In this document: positions 50,280 to 61,899 of the stretch, piece by piece
How positions within the stretch are numbered: the first letter of the stretch is position 1
Layout of the letters: every line of letters begins with the position of its first letter
DNA from: Collinsella aerofaciens
GTDB lineage: Bacteria; Actinomycetota; Coriobacteriia; Coriobacteriales; Coriobacteriaceae
Assembly: GCF_963360655.1 (NCBI RefSeq)
Contig: NZ_OY725712.1
Coordinates: 1,302,001-1,366,000 of the forward strand
DNA length: 64,000 nucleotides
Reading direction: 5' to 3'
Program-made: the position numbers and the translations under genes
The notes under the pieces: model-generated
Database searches by the model: none
What the model was told of the DNA's origin: nothing
The model's input: the letters and a program-made list of their open reading frames with translations, nothing else

Positions 50280-51023
50280 ATGCAGACGGTCTATCGGGTA
50301 TACGAGGGAGCGCGCGAGCCGCATCGGCTTGCAGTCGAGCGCACGGCCGAGCTACTCGGTCGCGGCGGCCTGGCGCTTATTCCAACCGAGACGGTCTACG
50401 GTGTCGCCGTGGCGGTCAACGCCTTCTCGGATGCCGTTCCACAAGATACAAGTGAACCTCTGCCGTGGCCGCGCGATCCGCAGGCCACCGTCAACGGCGC
50501 CGCGGTCCCCGCACTCGGCACCGGCTATCGTCGTATCTTTACCCTCAAGCAGCGCGAGCTCACCCAAACGGTTGCCTGGCTGGTCGATGATGCCGAGGCA
50601 CTCGACCGCTATGGCGTGGATATCCCTAACGAGGCCCGCGTGCTCGCCCGACGATGCTGGCCGGGCGCCCTGACTATCGTGGTTAAGGCGGCCCCCTGCG
50701 TGCCGACCTTTATGCGCGCCGCCGACGACACGGTGGCACTTCGCGCTTCGGCCTCGCCCGTGGTGCAGGCGCTCATCCGCGCCTGCGGCAGCCCTCTTGC
50801 CTGCACCAGCGCCAACACGCATGGCGCGCCCGCGCCGGCAAGTTTTGTCACGGTGGAGGAGCGCATCCTGGAGGGGGTCGATGTGGCCGTCGACGCCGGT
50901 GAGACCCCGTGTCGCGACGCCTCAACCATCGTGTCGTTTCAGCACGGCGAGCTCCAGATCCTGCGCCAAGGCGCACTTCCCGCATCAGAGATCGAGCGGG
51001 TCCTGTCCGACCCGATGCAATAG
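50280..51023 (+). CDS. L-threonylcarbamoyladenylate synthase, Sua5/YrdC family
   Basis: A 247-residue YrdC-domain protein. Visible motifs: GGLALIPTETVYGVAV, LKQRELTQ (K-R substrate lysine), CWPGALTIVVKA, SPLACTSANTHG. It makes the threonylcarbamoyl-AMP needed for t6A modification of tRNA. Contains an insertion of about 25 residues between the first two motifs (PLPWPRDPQATVNGAAV). Starts at ATG 50280 and lies 13 nt before glpK. It follows prmC by family habit, with hicAB in between. Confidence 0.88.
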   Translation: MQTVYRVYEGAREPHRLAVERTAELLGRGGLALIPTETVYGVAVAVNAFSDAVPQDTSEPLPWPRDPQATVNGAAVPALGTGYRRIFTLKQRELTQTVAWLVDDAEALDRYGVDIPNEARVLARRCWPGALTIVVKAAPCVPTFMRAADDTVALRASASPVVQALIRACGSPLACTSANTHGAPAPASFVTVEERILEGVDVAVDAGETPCRDASTIVSFQHGELQILRQGALPASEIERVLSDPMQ

Positions 51024-51036
51024 AAAGGTGTAAGCG

Positions 51037-52578
51037 ATGTCGTTGAATCTAGGTAGCCTGGGTATGGAAGACGCCTCGTTTAGCTTTGGCGGTTCCTACA
51101 TCATGGCGCTCGACTGCGGCACTACCTCGGTACTCGCGACTATCGTCGACGAGTACGGCTGCATCGTCGCCCAGGCGCGTCGTAGCGTCAAAACCAGCTT
51201 CCCGCGCCCCGGCTGGGTGGAGCAGGATCCCACGGAGGTGCTTGCCAGTCAGATCGGCGTGATGATGGAGGTCCAGTTTAAGAGCGGCATCCATTCTGAC
51301 CGCATCGCCGCCATCGGTATCTCCAACCAGCGCGAGACCACGGTGGTGTGGGACCGCATAAGCGGCCAACCCATCTATAACGCCATCGTGTGGCAATGCC
51401 GTCGCACCGCACCTCTGATCGACGAGCTGGTCGAGCAGGGCGCAGAAGAGCTGGTGCGCTCCCGCACGGGGCTTACGCTCGACCCGTATTTCTCGGCCTC
51501 CAAGGTGCAGTGGATCCTCGACAACGTCGATGGTGCGCGTGAGAGCGCGGCGGCGGGCGACCTCATGTTCGGCACCATCGACACCTGGCTCATCTACAAC
51601 CTCACCGGCGGTCAGGTATTTGCCACCGACTACACCAATGCCAGCCGCACCGCGCTCTTTAATATCCATGCGCTCGATTGGGACGACGATCTGCTGGCGC
51701 TTTTCGACGTCCCGCGTTCCATGATGCCCGAGGTTCGTTGGAGCTCGGGCGACTACGGCCGCGTCGCGAGCGACATCATGACCAACATGCCACCCATCAT
51801 GGGCGTGGCGGGCGACCAGCAGGCGTCGCTGTTCGGCCACTGCTGCTTCCATCCCGGCCAGACCAAAAACACCTATGGCACGGGTTGCTTTATGCTCATG
51901 AACACCGGCGACGAGATCGTCGAATCCAAGAACGGTCTGGTCTCCACGATCGGTATCGCCGCGGACGGCAAGATCAGCTATGCGCTCGAGGGTTCTATCT
52001 TTGCCGCCGGCTCAACCATGAACTGGCTGCGCAACAACATGGGCATCATCTCGAGCGTGAGCGAGTCCGCGCAACTCGCCACTTCGATTAACGACAACGA
52101 GGGCTGCTACTTCGTCCCCGCCTTCGCAGGCCTGGGCGCTCCCTGGTGGGACCCGCATGCTCGCGGTATCGTGTGCGGCCTGACCGGCGCCTCGAGTCGC
52201 GCGACCATTGTGCGTGCGGCCTGCGAGTCCATGGCCTACCAGAGTTATGACGTGCTACGCGCCATGGAGCAGGACGTGGGACTTTCGATTGAGCGCCTGT
52301 CCGTCGATGGCGGTGCCTCGCGCAACGAGTTCATCATGCAATTCCAGGCTGATCTGCTGGATATTCCCGTGCTGCAGTGCGAGACGGTGGAGACCACGGC
52401 GATTGGCGCCGCGTACTTGGCGGGCCTTGCTGTCGGCTATTGGGAGGATTTGGAGGAGCTGGAGCAAAACGCTCAGATCGTCAAAGTCTTCCATCCTCAC
52501 ATGTCCGCCGAGCGCCGTGAGAGCAACCTCGCTGGTTGGCGTGATGCCGTCAAGCGTTCGCTCAACACCGCTCAGTAG
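51037..52578 (+). CDS. glpK: Glycerol kinase
   Basis: A 513-residue FGGY-family kinase. ATP-binding start motif ALDCGTTS (about 24-31), substrate segments GISNQRETT and WQCRRTAP, hinge KNTYGTGCF, and C-terminal VDGGASRNEFIMQFQADLL. It carries about 22 extra N-terminal residues before the usual MALDCGTT; ATG at residue 23 is an alternative start. Converts glycerol to glycerol 3-phosphate. Short 13-nt gap after the Sua5-type gene suggests co-transcription. Confidence 0.95.
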   Translation: MSLNLGSLGMEDASFSFGGSYIMALDCGTTSVLATIVDEYGCIVAQARRSVKTSFPRPGWVEQDPTEVLASQIGVMMEVQFKSGIHSDRIAAIGISNQRETTVVWDRISGQPIYNAIVWQCRRTAPLIDELVEQGAEELVRSRTGLTLDPYFSASKVQWILDNVDGARESAAAGDLMFGTIDTWLIYNLTGGQVFATDYTNASRTALFNIHALDWDDDLLALFDVPRSMMPEVRWSSGDYGRVASDIMTNMPPIMGVAGDQQASLFGHCCFHPGQTKNTYGTGCFMLMNTGDEIVESKNGLVSTIGIAADGKISYALEGSIFAAGSTMNWLRNNMGIISSVSESAQLATSINDNEGCYFVPAFAGLGAPWWDPHARGIVCGLTGASSRATIVRAACESMAYQSYDVLRAMEQDVGLSIERLSVDGGASRNEFIMQFQADLLDIPVLQCETVETTAIGAAYLAGLAVGYWEDLEELEQNAQIVKVFHPHMSAERRESNLAGWRDAVKRSLNTAQ

Positions 52579-52701
52579 GGTTGCGACGAGCTGCTCGATA
52601 CAACAAACCGTTAAACTTATGCACGGCGCGAGGCAACAACGTCGCCAGGCGTCTTGTCAGCAAGGCCATCTTCCGGCCGCAACGAAAGGGGCAATCAACC
52701 C

Positions 52702-53349
52702 ATGACCGTCACCTACGATACGTCCCGCGTGACGCTTGTCGACCATCCGCTCGTCCAGCACAAGCTGTCGATCTTGCGCGACAAGAGCACCGGCACCAAC
52801 CAGTTCCGCCAGCTCGTGCGCGAGCTTGCGCTCTTTGACGGCTACGAGGCCATGCGCGACCTGCCCATGGAAGACGTCGAGGTCGAGACTCCCATCACCA
52901 CCGCCATGTTTAAGCAGCTTGCCGGCAAGAAGCTCGCCATTGTTCCCATCCTGCGTGCGGGCCTCGGCATGGTCGACGGCATCCTCGACCTGGTGCCCTC
53001 CGCTCGCGTGGGCCACATCGGTATGGAGCGTGACGAGGTTACCCACGAGCCGCATGAGTATTACTGCAAGATGCCCAAGGATATCGACCAGCGCATCTGC
53101 CTGGTTGTCGACCCCATGCTCGCCACGGGCGGTTCGGCCGAGATGGCCATCAGCTACCTGCGCGAGCGCGGTGTTAAGGATATTCGCATGCTGTGTATCG
53201 TCGCGGCCCCCGAGGGCCTCAAGTCACTGACCGAAAAGGACCCCGACGTACATATTTATACCTGCGCCATCGACGACCATCTCAACGAAGCTGCCTACAT
53301 CGTTCCCGGCCTGGGCGACGCCGGCGACCGCATCTACGGCACGCTGTAA
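52702..53349 (+). CDS. upp: Uracil phosphoribosyltransferase
   Basis: A 215-residue UPRT. PRPP-binding motif [13 protein letters not shown] at about 134-146, uracil-binding C-terminal region [17 protein letters not shown]. Salvages uracil to UMP. ATG 52702 gives the normal length; CGAAAGGGGC upstream acts as ribosome site. Followed by a perfect 13-bp hairpin. Confidence 0.96.
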   Translation: MTVTYDTSRVTLVDHPLVQHKLSILRDKSTGTNQFRQLVRELALFDGYEAMRDLPMEDVEVETPITTAMFKQLAGKKLAIVPILRAGLGMVDGILDLVPSARVGHIGMERDEVTHEPHEYYCKMPKDIDQRICLVVDPMLATGGSAEMAISYLRERGVKDIRMLCIVAAPEGLKSLTEKDPDVHIYTCAIDDHLNEAAYIVPGLGDAGDRIYGTL

Positions 53350-53391
53350 TCTCTGGGGCATACCGGCTAACGTCGAAAATACGAAGAAATG

Positions 53392-53426
53392 GTGCGCGCG
53401 GTCGAACAAAAGACGACCGCGCGCAC
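53392..53426. terminator. Hairpin after upp
   Basis: GTGCGCGCGGTCG 53392-53404 pairs perfectly with 53414-53426 (loop AACAAAAGA). There is no T run, so it may terminate weakly or only stabilise the mRNA end. Confidence 0.6.
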
Positions 53427-53541
53427 TCCTGTTAACGGACGTTTTGCCCTGCAGGGTTCGAGAAAAACGTATTACCGTACCTGCGGCATAAAGAAGGTCT
53501 TAAGAAAACGAACAGGTGCGTATTAACCGATGCTTTTTCGG

Positions 53542-53569
53542 TTGTACTTTAGCGATTGGCTCGTACAAT
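53542..53569 (+). promoter_or_regulatory. Promoter of the ATP synthase operon
   Basis: -35 TTGTAC 53542-53547, 16-nt spacer, -10 TACAAT 53564-53569. It lies about 60 nt before the first atp gene. Confidence 0.6.
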
Positions 53570-53631
53570 AGTCACCAATGTTTGGCGGGAACTGTCCTGT
53601 GAGGCGATAAAAAAGGAAAGTGAGGACGCCA

Positions 53632-53943
53632 GTGTTTCAGATAGCCGATCTGCTCGCTATCGTTGCAGGTGCCATCGCGGGCGCGATTGCCTTCCTTCCC
53701 TTTGTCTTTACGCTCAAGCCGGTTCTTGACGATAAGCAGAATGCGGACATGCTCAAGGGCATGGTGAGTCTGGCGGTCTCGGCAGTCGCCCTGCTCGTCT
53801 TTACCTTGGTTGTGTTTGCGTTGTTCGGAGAGGCATTTCGCATGTTCCTCCTGGGCGAGGCGATCGGCTTCGTGGCCTTTATGGCCGCCTGCACGGTTCG
53901 CGTCGCCAAGGCGCTGCGAGATCCTCATGAGGTCGAAAGGTAA
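53632..53943 (+). CDS. ATP synthase subunit I-like membrane protein
   Basis: A 103-residue protein with three to four membrane helices, in the AtpI position before atpB. Sequence similarity to AtpI is weak by eye; the call rests on size, topology and location. AtpI helps assemble the c-ring in other bacteria. GTG 53632 is preferred to GTG 53620 because GAGGA lies 5 nt before it, whereas the earlier start has its AGGA almost touching. Confidence 0.65.
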   Translation: MFQIADLLAIVAGAIAGAIAFLPFVFTLKPVLDDKQNADMLKGMVSLAVSAVALLVFTLVVFALFGEAFRMFLLGEAIGFVAFMAACTVRVAKALRDPHEVER

Positions 53944-53946
53944 GTC

Positions 53947-54750
53947 GTGGAAATTTTTGAAAAGCTGCCTGATGAGATTAATCATCTGGTCAGCGAGTTC
54001 AGCTCCACCCCTGTCGTGGGCGATCTGAGCTGCGGCATCACGCAGTACTCGTTTTGGCTGATCGTCTCCACGATCGTGCTCCTGATCGTCCTGGCCGTGT
54101 TCAAGAAGAAGCAGACCCTGGTTCCCAAGGGCTTCTTCGTCAACGGTTTCGAGTACATCATCGAGTACGTCGAGAACGATATCGGCAAGGGCGTCGTGGG
54201 TGAGAACTGGAAGAAGCACTTCCCGTTCCTGTGCTCGCTTTTCCTGTTCATCCTGATCAATAACATGATCGGCCTGATCCCGGGAATGAAGCCCGGCACC
54301 GGCGCAATCGGCTCCACCGCTGCGCTCGCCATCTTCGCCTTCGTGTACTTCATCTACTACGGATGCAAGGCTCACGGCGTGATCGGCTACATCAAGAGCC
54401 TCGCCCCGCAGGGCGTGAGCTTCCCGATGAACGTGCTTGTGTGGGTCGTCGAGCTTTTCTCGACCTTCCTGCGCCTCATCACGCTCGCCGTCCGTCTGTT
54501 CTGCAACATGTTCGCAGGACACGTGGTCATGGGCTCGTTCGCCATCATGGCGAGCATGTTCATGCAGCCGCTGCTTCAGCAGGTTTCCGCGGCCCACGCC
54601 GTCGGCGCCCTGCCTTCGCTGGCCTGGCTTGCCATCCTCATCCTGATCTATGCGATCGAGCTTGTGGTCGGCGCCATCCAGGCTTACGTCTTCACGGTCC
54701 TTACCGCCGTGTATGTCTCCGAGGCAGAGGAGGTCGCGGAGGAGGAGTAG
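53947..54750 (+). CDS. atpB: F-type ATP synthase subunit a
   Basis: A 267-residue membrane protein. The essential helix ITLAVRLFCNMFAGH carries the proton-channel Arg. Forms the stator half-channels against the c-ring. Starts with GTG 53947, three bases after the previous gene. Confidence 0.95.
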   Translation: MEIFEKLPDEINHLVSEFSSTPVVGDLSCGITQYSFWLIVSTIVLLIVLAVFKKKQTLVPKGFFVNGFEYIIEYVENDIGKGVVGENWKKHFPFLCSLFLFILINNMIGLIPGMKPGTGAIGSTAALAIFAFVYFIYYGCKAHGVIGYIKSLAPQGVSFPMNVLVWVVELFSTFLRLITLAVRLFCNMFAGHVVMGSFAIMASMFMQPLLQQVSAAHAVGALPSLAWLAILILIYAIELVVGAIQAYVFTVLTAVYVSEAEEVAEEE

Positions 54751-54874
54751 TCTTCCGTTCGCGCCTTAAAGGTAAGGCAATTCGTTAAACCGCCGGTGCC
54801 CGTACCCATGGAGCCCGGCAGTTATAAAAAGGTTATCCTGCGTGAAATAAGACACGCACGACAAAGGAGGAATC

Positions 54875-55069
54875 GTGGGAGTTATCGGTTACGGTCTCGG
54901 TGTTATCGGCGCTGGTCTTGCTATCGGCCTGTCTGCTCTGGGTGCTACGGGTGCTATGGCCCGTCAGCCTGAGGTCCAGGGCCGCGTGTTCACCGTCTTC
55001 ATCATGGGCTCCGCCTTCGGCGAGGCTCTGGCTCTGATCGGCTTCGTTGTCGCGCTGATCGTTAAATAG
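54875..55069 (+). CDS. atpE: F-type ATP synthase subunit c
   Basis: A 64-residue hairpin proteolipid, short for the family. Helix 1 is Gly/Ala-rich, the polar loop is ARQPE, and helix 2 holds the ion-binding Glu in FGEALALIG. The residue after the Glu is Ala and the Na+-site Ser/Thr pattern is absent, suggesting proton use. GTG start with strong AAAGGAGG before it. The 124-nt gap before it fits separate, high-level translation of the c subunit. Confidence 0.94.
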   Translation: MGVIGYGLGVIGAGLAIGLSALGATGAMARQPEVQGRVFTVFIMGSAFGEALALIGFVVALIVK

Positions 55070-55084
55070 CACGGAGCGTCAAGT

Positions 55085-55687
55085 ATGAATCTTTCATCCC
55101 AGAAGAGCGCGATCGCACTCTCCGCGTCCGCGGCCGCGCTGCTCATGCCGGTTTCCGCGTTCGCCGAGGACGGCGCTGCCGGTGCGGACATCCTCATCCC
55201 TAAGATGGCGGAGTTCATCCCGGCGCTTATCGCCTTCCTGATTATCTGGATCGTGCTGGCCAAGGTCGCCCTGCCGGGCATCATGAAAACCATGGAGGAG
55301 CGCGGCAAGAAGATCGAGGAGAGCCTCGACGAGGCCGAGAAGACCAAGCAGGAGGCCATCGCCAAGCGCGCTGAGTCCGACTCGATCGTCACCGACGCCC
55401 GTCGTCAGGCTGCCGACATCGTTCTCGAGGCCCGTAAGGACGCCGAGTCCGAGCGCGCCCGTTTCATCGAGGCTGCTCACAAGGAGGCCGAGGAGATCAT
55501 CGCCAAGGCCCATACGACCGTCGAGGACGAGCGCAAGTCCATCTACGCCGGTGCCGCGAGCTCCATCGCCGACCTGTCCGTTGCCGTCGCCACCAAGATC
55601 GTGGGCGAGGCACTCGAGGACGAGTCCGAGCAGAAGAAGCTCATCGAGCGCTACATCCAGGAAGCAGGTAGCCTGAATGCCGACTAG
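55085..55687 (+). CDS. atpF: F-type ATP synthase subunit b
   Basis: A 200-residue peripheral stalk protein: one membrane helix (about 45-63) and a long charged coiled coil. It begins with a signal-peptide-like segment (residues 1-28, ending PVSAFAED) ahead of the usual membrane helix. Overlaps atpH by 11 nt. Confidence 0.94.
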   Translation: MNLSSQKSAIALSASAAALLMPVSAFAEDGAAGADILIPKMAEFIPALIAFLIIWIVLAKVALPGIMKTMEERGKKIEESLDEAEKTKQEAIAKRAESDSIVTDARRQAADIVLEARKDAESERARFIEAAHKEAEEIIAKAHTTVEDERKSIYAGAASSIADLSVAVATKIVGEALEDESEQKKLIERYIQEAGSLNAD

Positions 55688-56153
55688 CCGCTATCAGGAC
55701 AAGGTACTCGAGACCTACGCGCGCTCCCTTTTGGAAGCCGCCAAGGCCGAGAACCATGTGTTCGAGGACCTCGAGATGATCGAGCGCCTGGCTAGCGCCA
55801 GCCCCGAGATTATCGCCGTGCTCGACACCATGTCCAAGCGCGACCAGCTCGACCTTCTTCCCAAGGTGGCAGCTGCCTTTAAGTATGTTGCCGAGGAAGA
55901 CGAGGATGTAGTGGGCGTGACCGTCACCACGGCGATCCCGCTCGACGACGAGCTGCGTCAAACCATCACTAAGAAATGCGAGCAGGACTTCGGCCGCAAG
56001 GTATTCCTTATCGAGCAGGTCGACCCGTCTATCGTGGGCGGCCTGGTGCTCGAGGCCCGCGGCGAGCGTCGTGACATTTCCGTCAAGACGCAGCTGCGCG
56101 TCGCGCAGGAGACCCTCGCAAACTCTGCTAATTCGTACGGAGGTGAAGCCTAA
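55677..56153 (+). CDS. atpH: F-type ATP synthase subunit delta
   Basis: A 158-residue OSCP/delta subunit joining the b stalk to the F1 head. C-terminal motif [23 protein letters not shown] is typical. It starts inside atpF and its stop overlaps the atpA start by one base. Confidence 0.94.
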   Translation: MPTSRYQDKVLETYARSLLEAAKAENHVFEDLEMIERLASASPEIIAVLDTMSKRDQLDLLPKVAAAFKYVAEEDEDVVGVTVTTAIPLDDELRQTITKKCEQDFGRKVFLIEQVDPSIVGGLVLEARGERRDISVKTQLRVAQETLANSANSYGGEA

Positions 56154-57751
56154 TGTCCGAAACCCTCAATGCCCAGGATATCGCCAAGAAACTGCAGGAG
56201 CAGCTCACGAGCCTCTCCGCGACGGTCGATACGCATGAGGTTTCAACGGTCGACGAGGTAGGCGACGGCATCGCGCGTGTCTCCGGCCTCAAGAGCGCCA
56301 TGGCAGGCGAGCTTCTGGAGTTCAAGAGCTCCGATACCGGTGAGACCGTCTTCGGCCTTGCCCAGAACCTTGACCGTGACGAGGTCGGCGCCGTTCTGTT
56401 CGGTGCCGTCGACTCCATCAAGGAAGGCGACGAGTGCCGCACCACTGGCCGCATTATGGATATCCCCGTGAGCCGTGCCATGCTCGGCCGCGTCGTCAAT
56501 CCGCTCGGCCAGCCCATCGACGGTCTGGGTGACATCGTCGCCACGCATCGTCGCCCCATCGAGTTCAAGGCCCCCGGTGTCATCGACCGTACCCCGGTGT
56601 GCGAGCCGGTTCAGACCGGCCTGTTGGCCATCGACTCCATGGTGCCTATCGGCCGTGGTCAGCGTGAGCTCATCATCGGCGACCGTAAGACCGGTAAGAC
56701 CGCCATCGCCATCGACGCTATCCTCAATCAGCGCGGCAAGGGCATGGTCTGCATCTATGTCGCCATCGGCCAGAAGGCCTCCACGGTTGCCAACATCCGC
56801 GAGACCCTCGCTCAGCACGGTGCGCTCGACTACACCATCATCGTTTCGGCCACCGCTGCCGATTCCGCCCCTATGCAGTACATCGCGCCTATGGCCGGTG
56901 CCGCTATCGGCGAGTTCTTTATGTACAACGGCGAGGACGGCAAGCCTGCCAGCGAGACCAACCCCGGCGGTCACGTGCTCGTCATCTACGACGACCTGTC
57001 CAAGCAGGCCGTGGCCTACCGTCAGATGTCGCTGACGCTGCATCGTCCGCCCGGACGCGAGGCCTATCCTGGCGACATCTTCTACCTGCACTCTCGTCTG
57101 CTCGAGCGTGCCGTCAAGATGTCCAAGAAGAACGGTTACGGCTCCATGACGGCTCTGCCGATCATCGAGACCCAGGACGGCGACGTCTCGGCCTACATTC
57201 CGACCAACGTTATTTCCATTACCGATGGTCAGATCTACCTGCAGTCCGAGCTCTTCTTCCAGGGTCAGCGCCCGGCAGTCGACGTGGGTATCTCCGTGTC
57301 CCGCGTCGGTGGCGATGCACAGACCAAGGCCATGAAGCAGGTCGCCGGCAACCTCCGTCTGGACCTTGCTTCGTACCAGGAGCTCGCCGGCTTTACGCAG
57401 TTCGGCTCCGACCTCGACGAGGCCACGCAAAAGCAGCTTACCCACGGCGCTCGCATGACCGAGCTCCTGAAGCAGCCGCGTTATAAACCGTTTGAGGTTG
57501 GCGAGCAGATCGTTACGCTGTTTGCTGGCAACGAGGGCTTCCTGGATGACCTGGAGATCGCCGACGTGCTGCCTTTCCGTGCCGAGCTTATCGAGTATAT
57601 GGACAATGGCTTTGGCTCGCTGCTCGACAAGGTTCGCGCCAAGAAGATCGACGACGACACCAAGGCCGAGCTCTTGCGTGTCATTGGTGACTTCAAGCAG
57701 CAGTTCATGGCCAAACACCATGCCGACACGACTGGATCAGAGGAGAACTAA
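56153..57751 (+). CDS. atpA: F-type ATP synthase subunit alpha
   Basis: A 532-residue non-catalytic F1 subunit. P-loop [13 protein letters not shown] and the alpha signature [13 protein letters not shown] are present. Start ATG 56153 shares a base with the atpH stop. Confidence 0.97.
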   Translation: MSETLNAQDIAKKLQEQLTSLSATVDTHEVSTVDEVGDGIARVSGLKSAMAGELLEFKSSDTGETVFGLAQNLDRDEVGAVLFGAVDSIKEGDECRTTGRIMDIPVSRAMLGRVVNPLGQPIDGLGDIVATHRRPIEFKAPGVIDRTPVCEPVQTGLLAIDSMVPIGRGQRELIIGDRKTGKTAIAIDAILNQRGKGMVCIYVAIGQKASTVANIRETLAQHGALDYTIIVSATAADSAPMQYIAPMAGAAIGEFFMYNGEDGKPASETNPGGHVLVIYDDLSKQAVAYRQMSLTLHRPPGREAYPGDIFYLHSRLLERAVKMSKKNGYGSMTALPIIETQDGDVSAYIPTNVISITDGQIYLQSELFFQGQRPAVDVGISVSRVGGDAQTKAMKQVAGNLRLDLASYQELAGFTQFGSDLDEATQKQLTHGARMTELLKQPRYKPFEVGEQIVTLFAGNEGFLDDLEIADVLPFRAELIEYMDNGFGSLLDKVRAKKIDDDTKAELLRVIGDFKQQFMAKHHADTTGSEEN

Positions 57752-57756
57752 GCCCT

Positions 57757-60119
<2,363 letters not shown>

Positions 60120-60122
60120 GTT

Positions 60123-60515
60123 ATGCGTATCCGCATCGTGTGCCCCGTGAGCTGCGCCTATGAGGGCGACGCTGCGTTTGTGTCGATTCCGTCCACGGAT
60201 GGCGAGTTTGGTGTTCTGCCTGCTCACTCCAGCGAAATCTGCACGATCGACCGCGGTTACGTTCGCGTTTCCGATAAGGCCATGGGCACTGTCGACCACA
60301 CGTTTGCCGTGGCCGGCGGCTATGCCCAGGTTGCGGACGATGTCGTGACCGTTCTCGCCGAGCGCGCTTGCGATTTGGCGACCGTCGACGCCGACAAGGT
60401 TAAAGCTGATATTCAAGGTTTTGAAGAGAAGCTGGGTAATTTGTCGGAGGATGATGCACGCCGCGCCTACCTCTATAATGAAATCGCATGGTGTAAGCTC
60501 AAGCTTGCCCAATAG
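60123..60515 (+). CDS. atpC: F-type ATP synthase subunit epsilon
   Basis: A 130-residue subunit: beta-barrel with GEFGVLPAHS and a two-helix C-terminal part (DADKVKADIQGFEEKLGN). Last gene of the operon, followed by a terminator. Confidence 0.95.
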   Translation: MRIRIVCPVSCAYEGDAAFVSIPSTDGEFGVLPAHSSEICTIDRGYVRVSDKAMGTVDHTFAVAGGYAQVADDVVTVLAERACDLATVDADKVKADIQGFEEKLGNLSEDDARRAYLYNEIAWCKLKLAQ

Positions 60516-60551
60516 TCAGACGTTTTAGCGTTCGACCATTTGCGAACACAT

Positions 60552-60590
60552 CATGCCCGGGATGGCTCAGCCACCCCGGGCATGCTTTTT
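60552..60590 (+). terminator. Terminator of the ATP synthase operon
   Basis: CATGCCCGGG 60552-60561 pairs with CCCGGGCATG 60575-60584; TGGCT/GCCA inside extends the stem; CTTTTT follows. Confidence 0.9.
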
Positions 60591-60603
60591 GAAAGGGTAG
60601 ACC

Positions 60604-61887
60604 TTGGATATTATCCGCGTTGAGGGTGGCCACGCCATCGGAGGTTCCGTGCCTGTTTCGGGTGCCAAGAACTCCGCGCTCAAACTTATGGCGGCAACGC
60701 TTCTGGCGCCGGGCAAGACGACGCTGCAGAACGTGCCTGATATTTCCGATGTCCACGTGATGGGCAAGGTGCTCAAGGGTATGGGCGCCACGATCGATGT
60801 TCTCGACGAGCACACGCTCGAGATTGATACCTCTCAGGTCGATTCTTGGGAGGCCCCCTACGAGCTCGTTGCCAAGATGCGTGCTTCCACCGCCGTCATG
60901 GGACCCCTGCTGGGTCGCTTCCATCGCGCCAAAATTGCCATGCCGGGCGGCTGCAACCTGGGTGCTCGCAAGATCGATATGCACATTCTTGGTCTTGAGG
61001 CCCTGGGCGTTGAGTTCGATACCGCCCACGGTTACATCAACGCTAATGCGCCCCAAGGTCTGCGCGGTACCACCGTCACGCTCGAGTTCGCCAGCGTCGG
61101 TGCGACCGAGAACCTCATCATGGCCTCTGTGCGCGCACAGGGTACCACGGTTATCGACAATGCCGCCCGCGAGCCCGAGATCGTCGATCTCGCTAACATG
61201 CTCAACGAGATGGGCGCCAAGATTGTTGGCGCCGGTACGCCCGTCGTGACCATCGAGGGCGTGGAAGAGCTGCATCCTGTTACCCATCGCGTAGTGGGCG
61301 ACCGCATCGAGGCCGGTACCTTTATCGTCGCCGGTGCGCTGATGGCCGACGATCGCGGTGTTGACGTCACGGGTTTTTGCCCCATTCACTTGGGCATGGT
61401 TCTCAAGAAGATGGAGCTTATGGGCATCGATTGCGAGCGTACCGACGACGGCGTCCATGTGAACCGTGCCGAGCGTATCAAGCCGGTCGATATCCAGACG
61501 CTTCCGTTCCCCGGTTTCCCGACCGACATGCAGGCGCAGATTATGGTGCTCTCCGCCCTTGCCGACGGCAGTTCCGTTATTACCGAAAACATCTTCGAGA
61601 ATCGCTTTATGTTTGCCTCTGAGCTGGTGCGCATGGGTGCCGACATTCGTATCGAGAGCCATCATGCCATGATTCATGGCGTCAAGGGCTTCTCGGGTGC
61701 ACAGGTTACCTCGCCCGATCTGCGTGGCGGAGCGGCCCTCGTCGTAGCGGGCTTGATCGCCGACGGGACGACCGAGGTTTCGGCCATCCATCACATCAAG
61801 CGCGGCTACGAGCAGTTTGTCGAAAAGCTGCAGGCGCTCGGCGCGCATGTCGAGCATGCTACCGTCCCCGATCCCGTCATCTACTAA
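60604..61887 (+). CDS. murA: UDP-N-acetylglucosamine 1-carboxyvinyltransferase
   Basis: A 427-residue MurA, first committed step of peptidoglycan synthesis. SGAKNSALKLMAA carries the conserved Lys; the active-site loop MPGGCNLGARKID has Cys as in fosfomycin-sensitive enzymes. TTG 60604 is the start, with AAAGGG about 8 nt upstream; the family begins at this DIIRVEGG segment. Seven codons-length gap before the LCP gene suggests co-transcription. Confidence 0.95.
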   Translation: MDIIRVEGGHAIGGSVPVSGAKNSALKLMAATLLAPGKTTLQNVPDISDVHVMGKVLKGMGATIDVLDEHTLEIDTSQVDSWEAPYELVAKMRASTAVMGPLLGRFHRAKIAMPGGCNLGARKIDMHILGLEALGVEFDTAHGYINANAPQGLRGTTVTLEFASVGATENLIMASVRAQGTTVIDNAAREPEIVDLANMLNEMGAKIVGAGTPVVTIEGVEELHPVTHRVVGDRIEAGTFIVAGALMADDRGVDVTGFCPIHLGMVLKKMELMGIDCERTDDGVHVNRAERIKPVDIQTLPFPGFPTDMQAQIMVLSALADGSSVITENIFENRFMFASELVRMGADIRIESHHAMIHGVKGFSGAQVTSPDLRGGAALVVAGLIADGTTEVSAIHHIKRGYEQFVEKLQALGAHVEHATVPDPVIY

Positions 61888-61899
61888 TACAGGTTGCCT

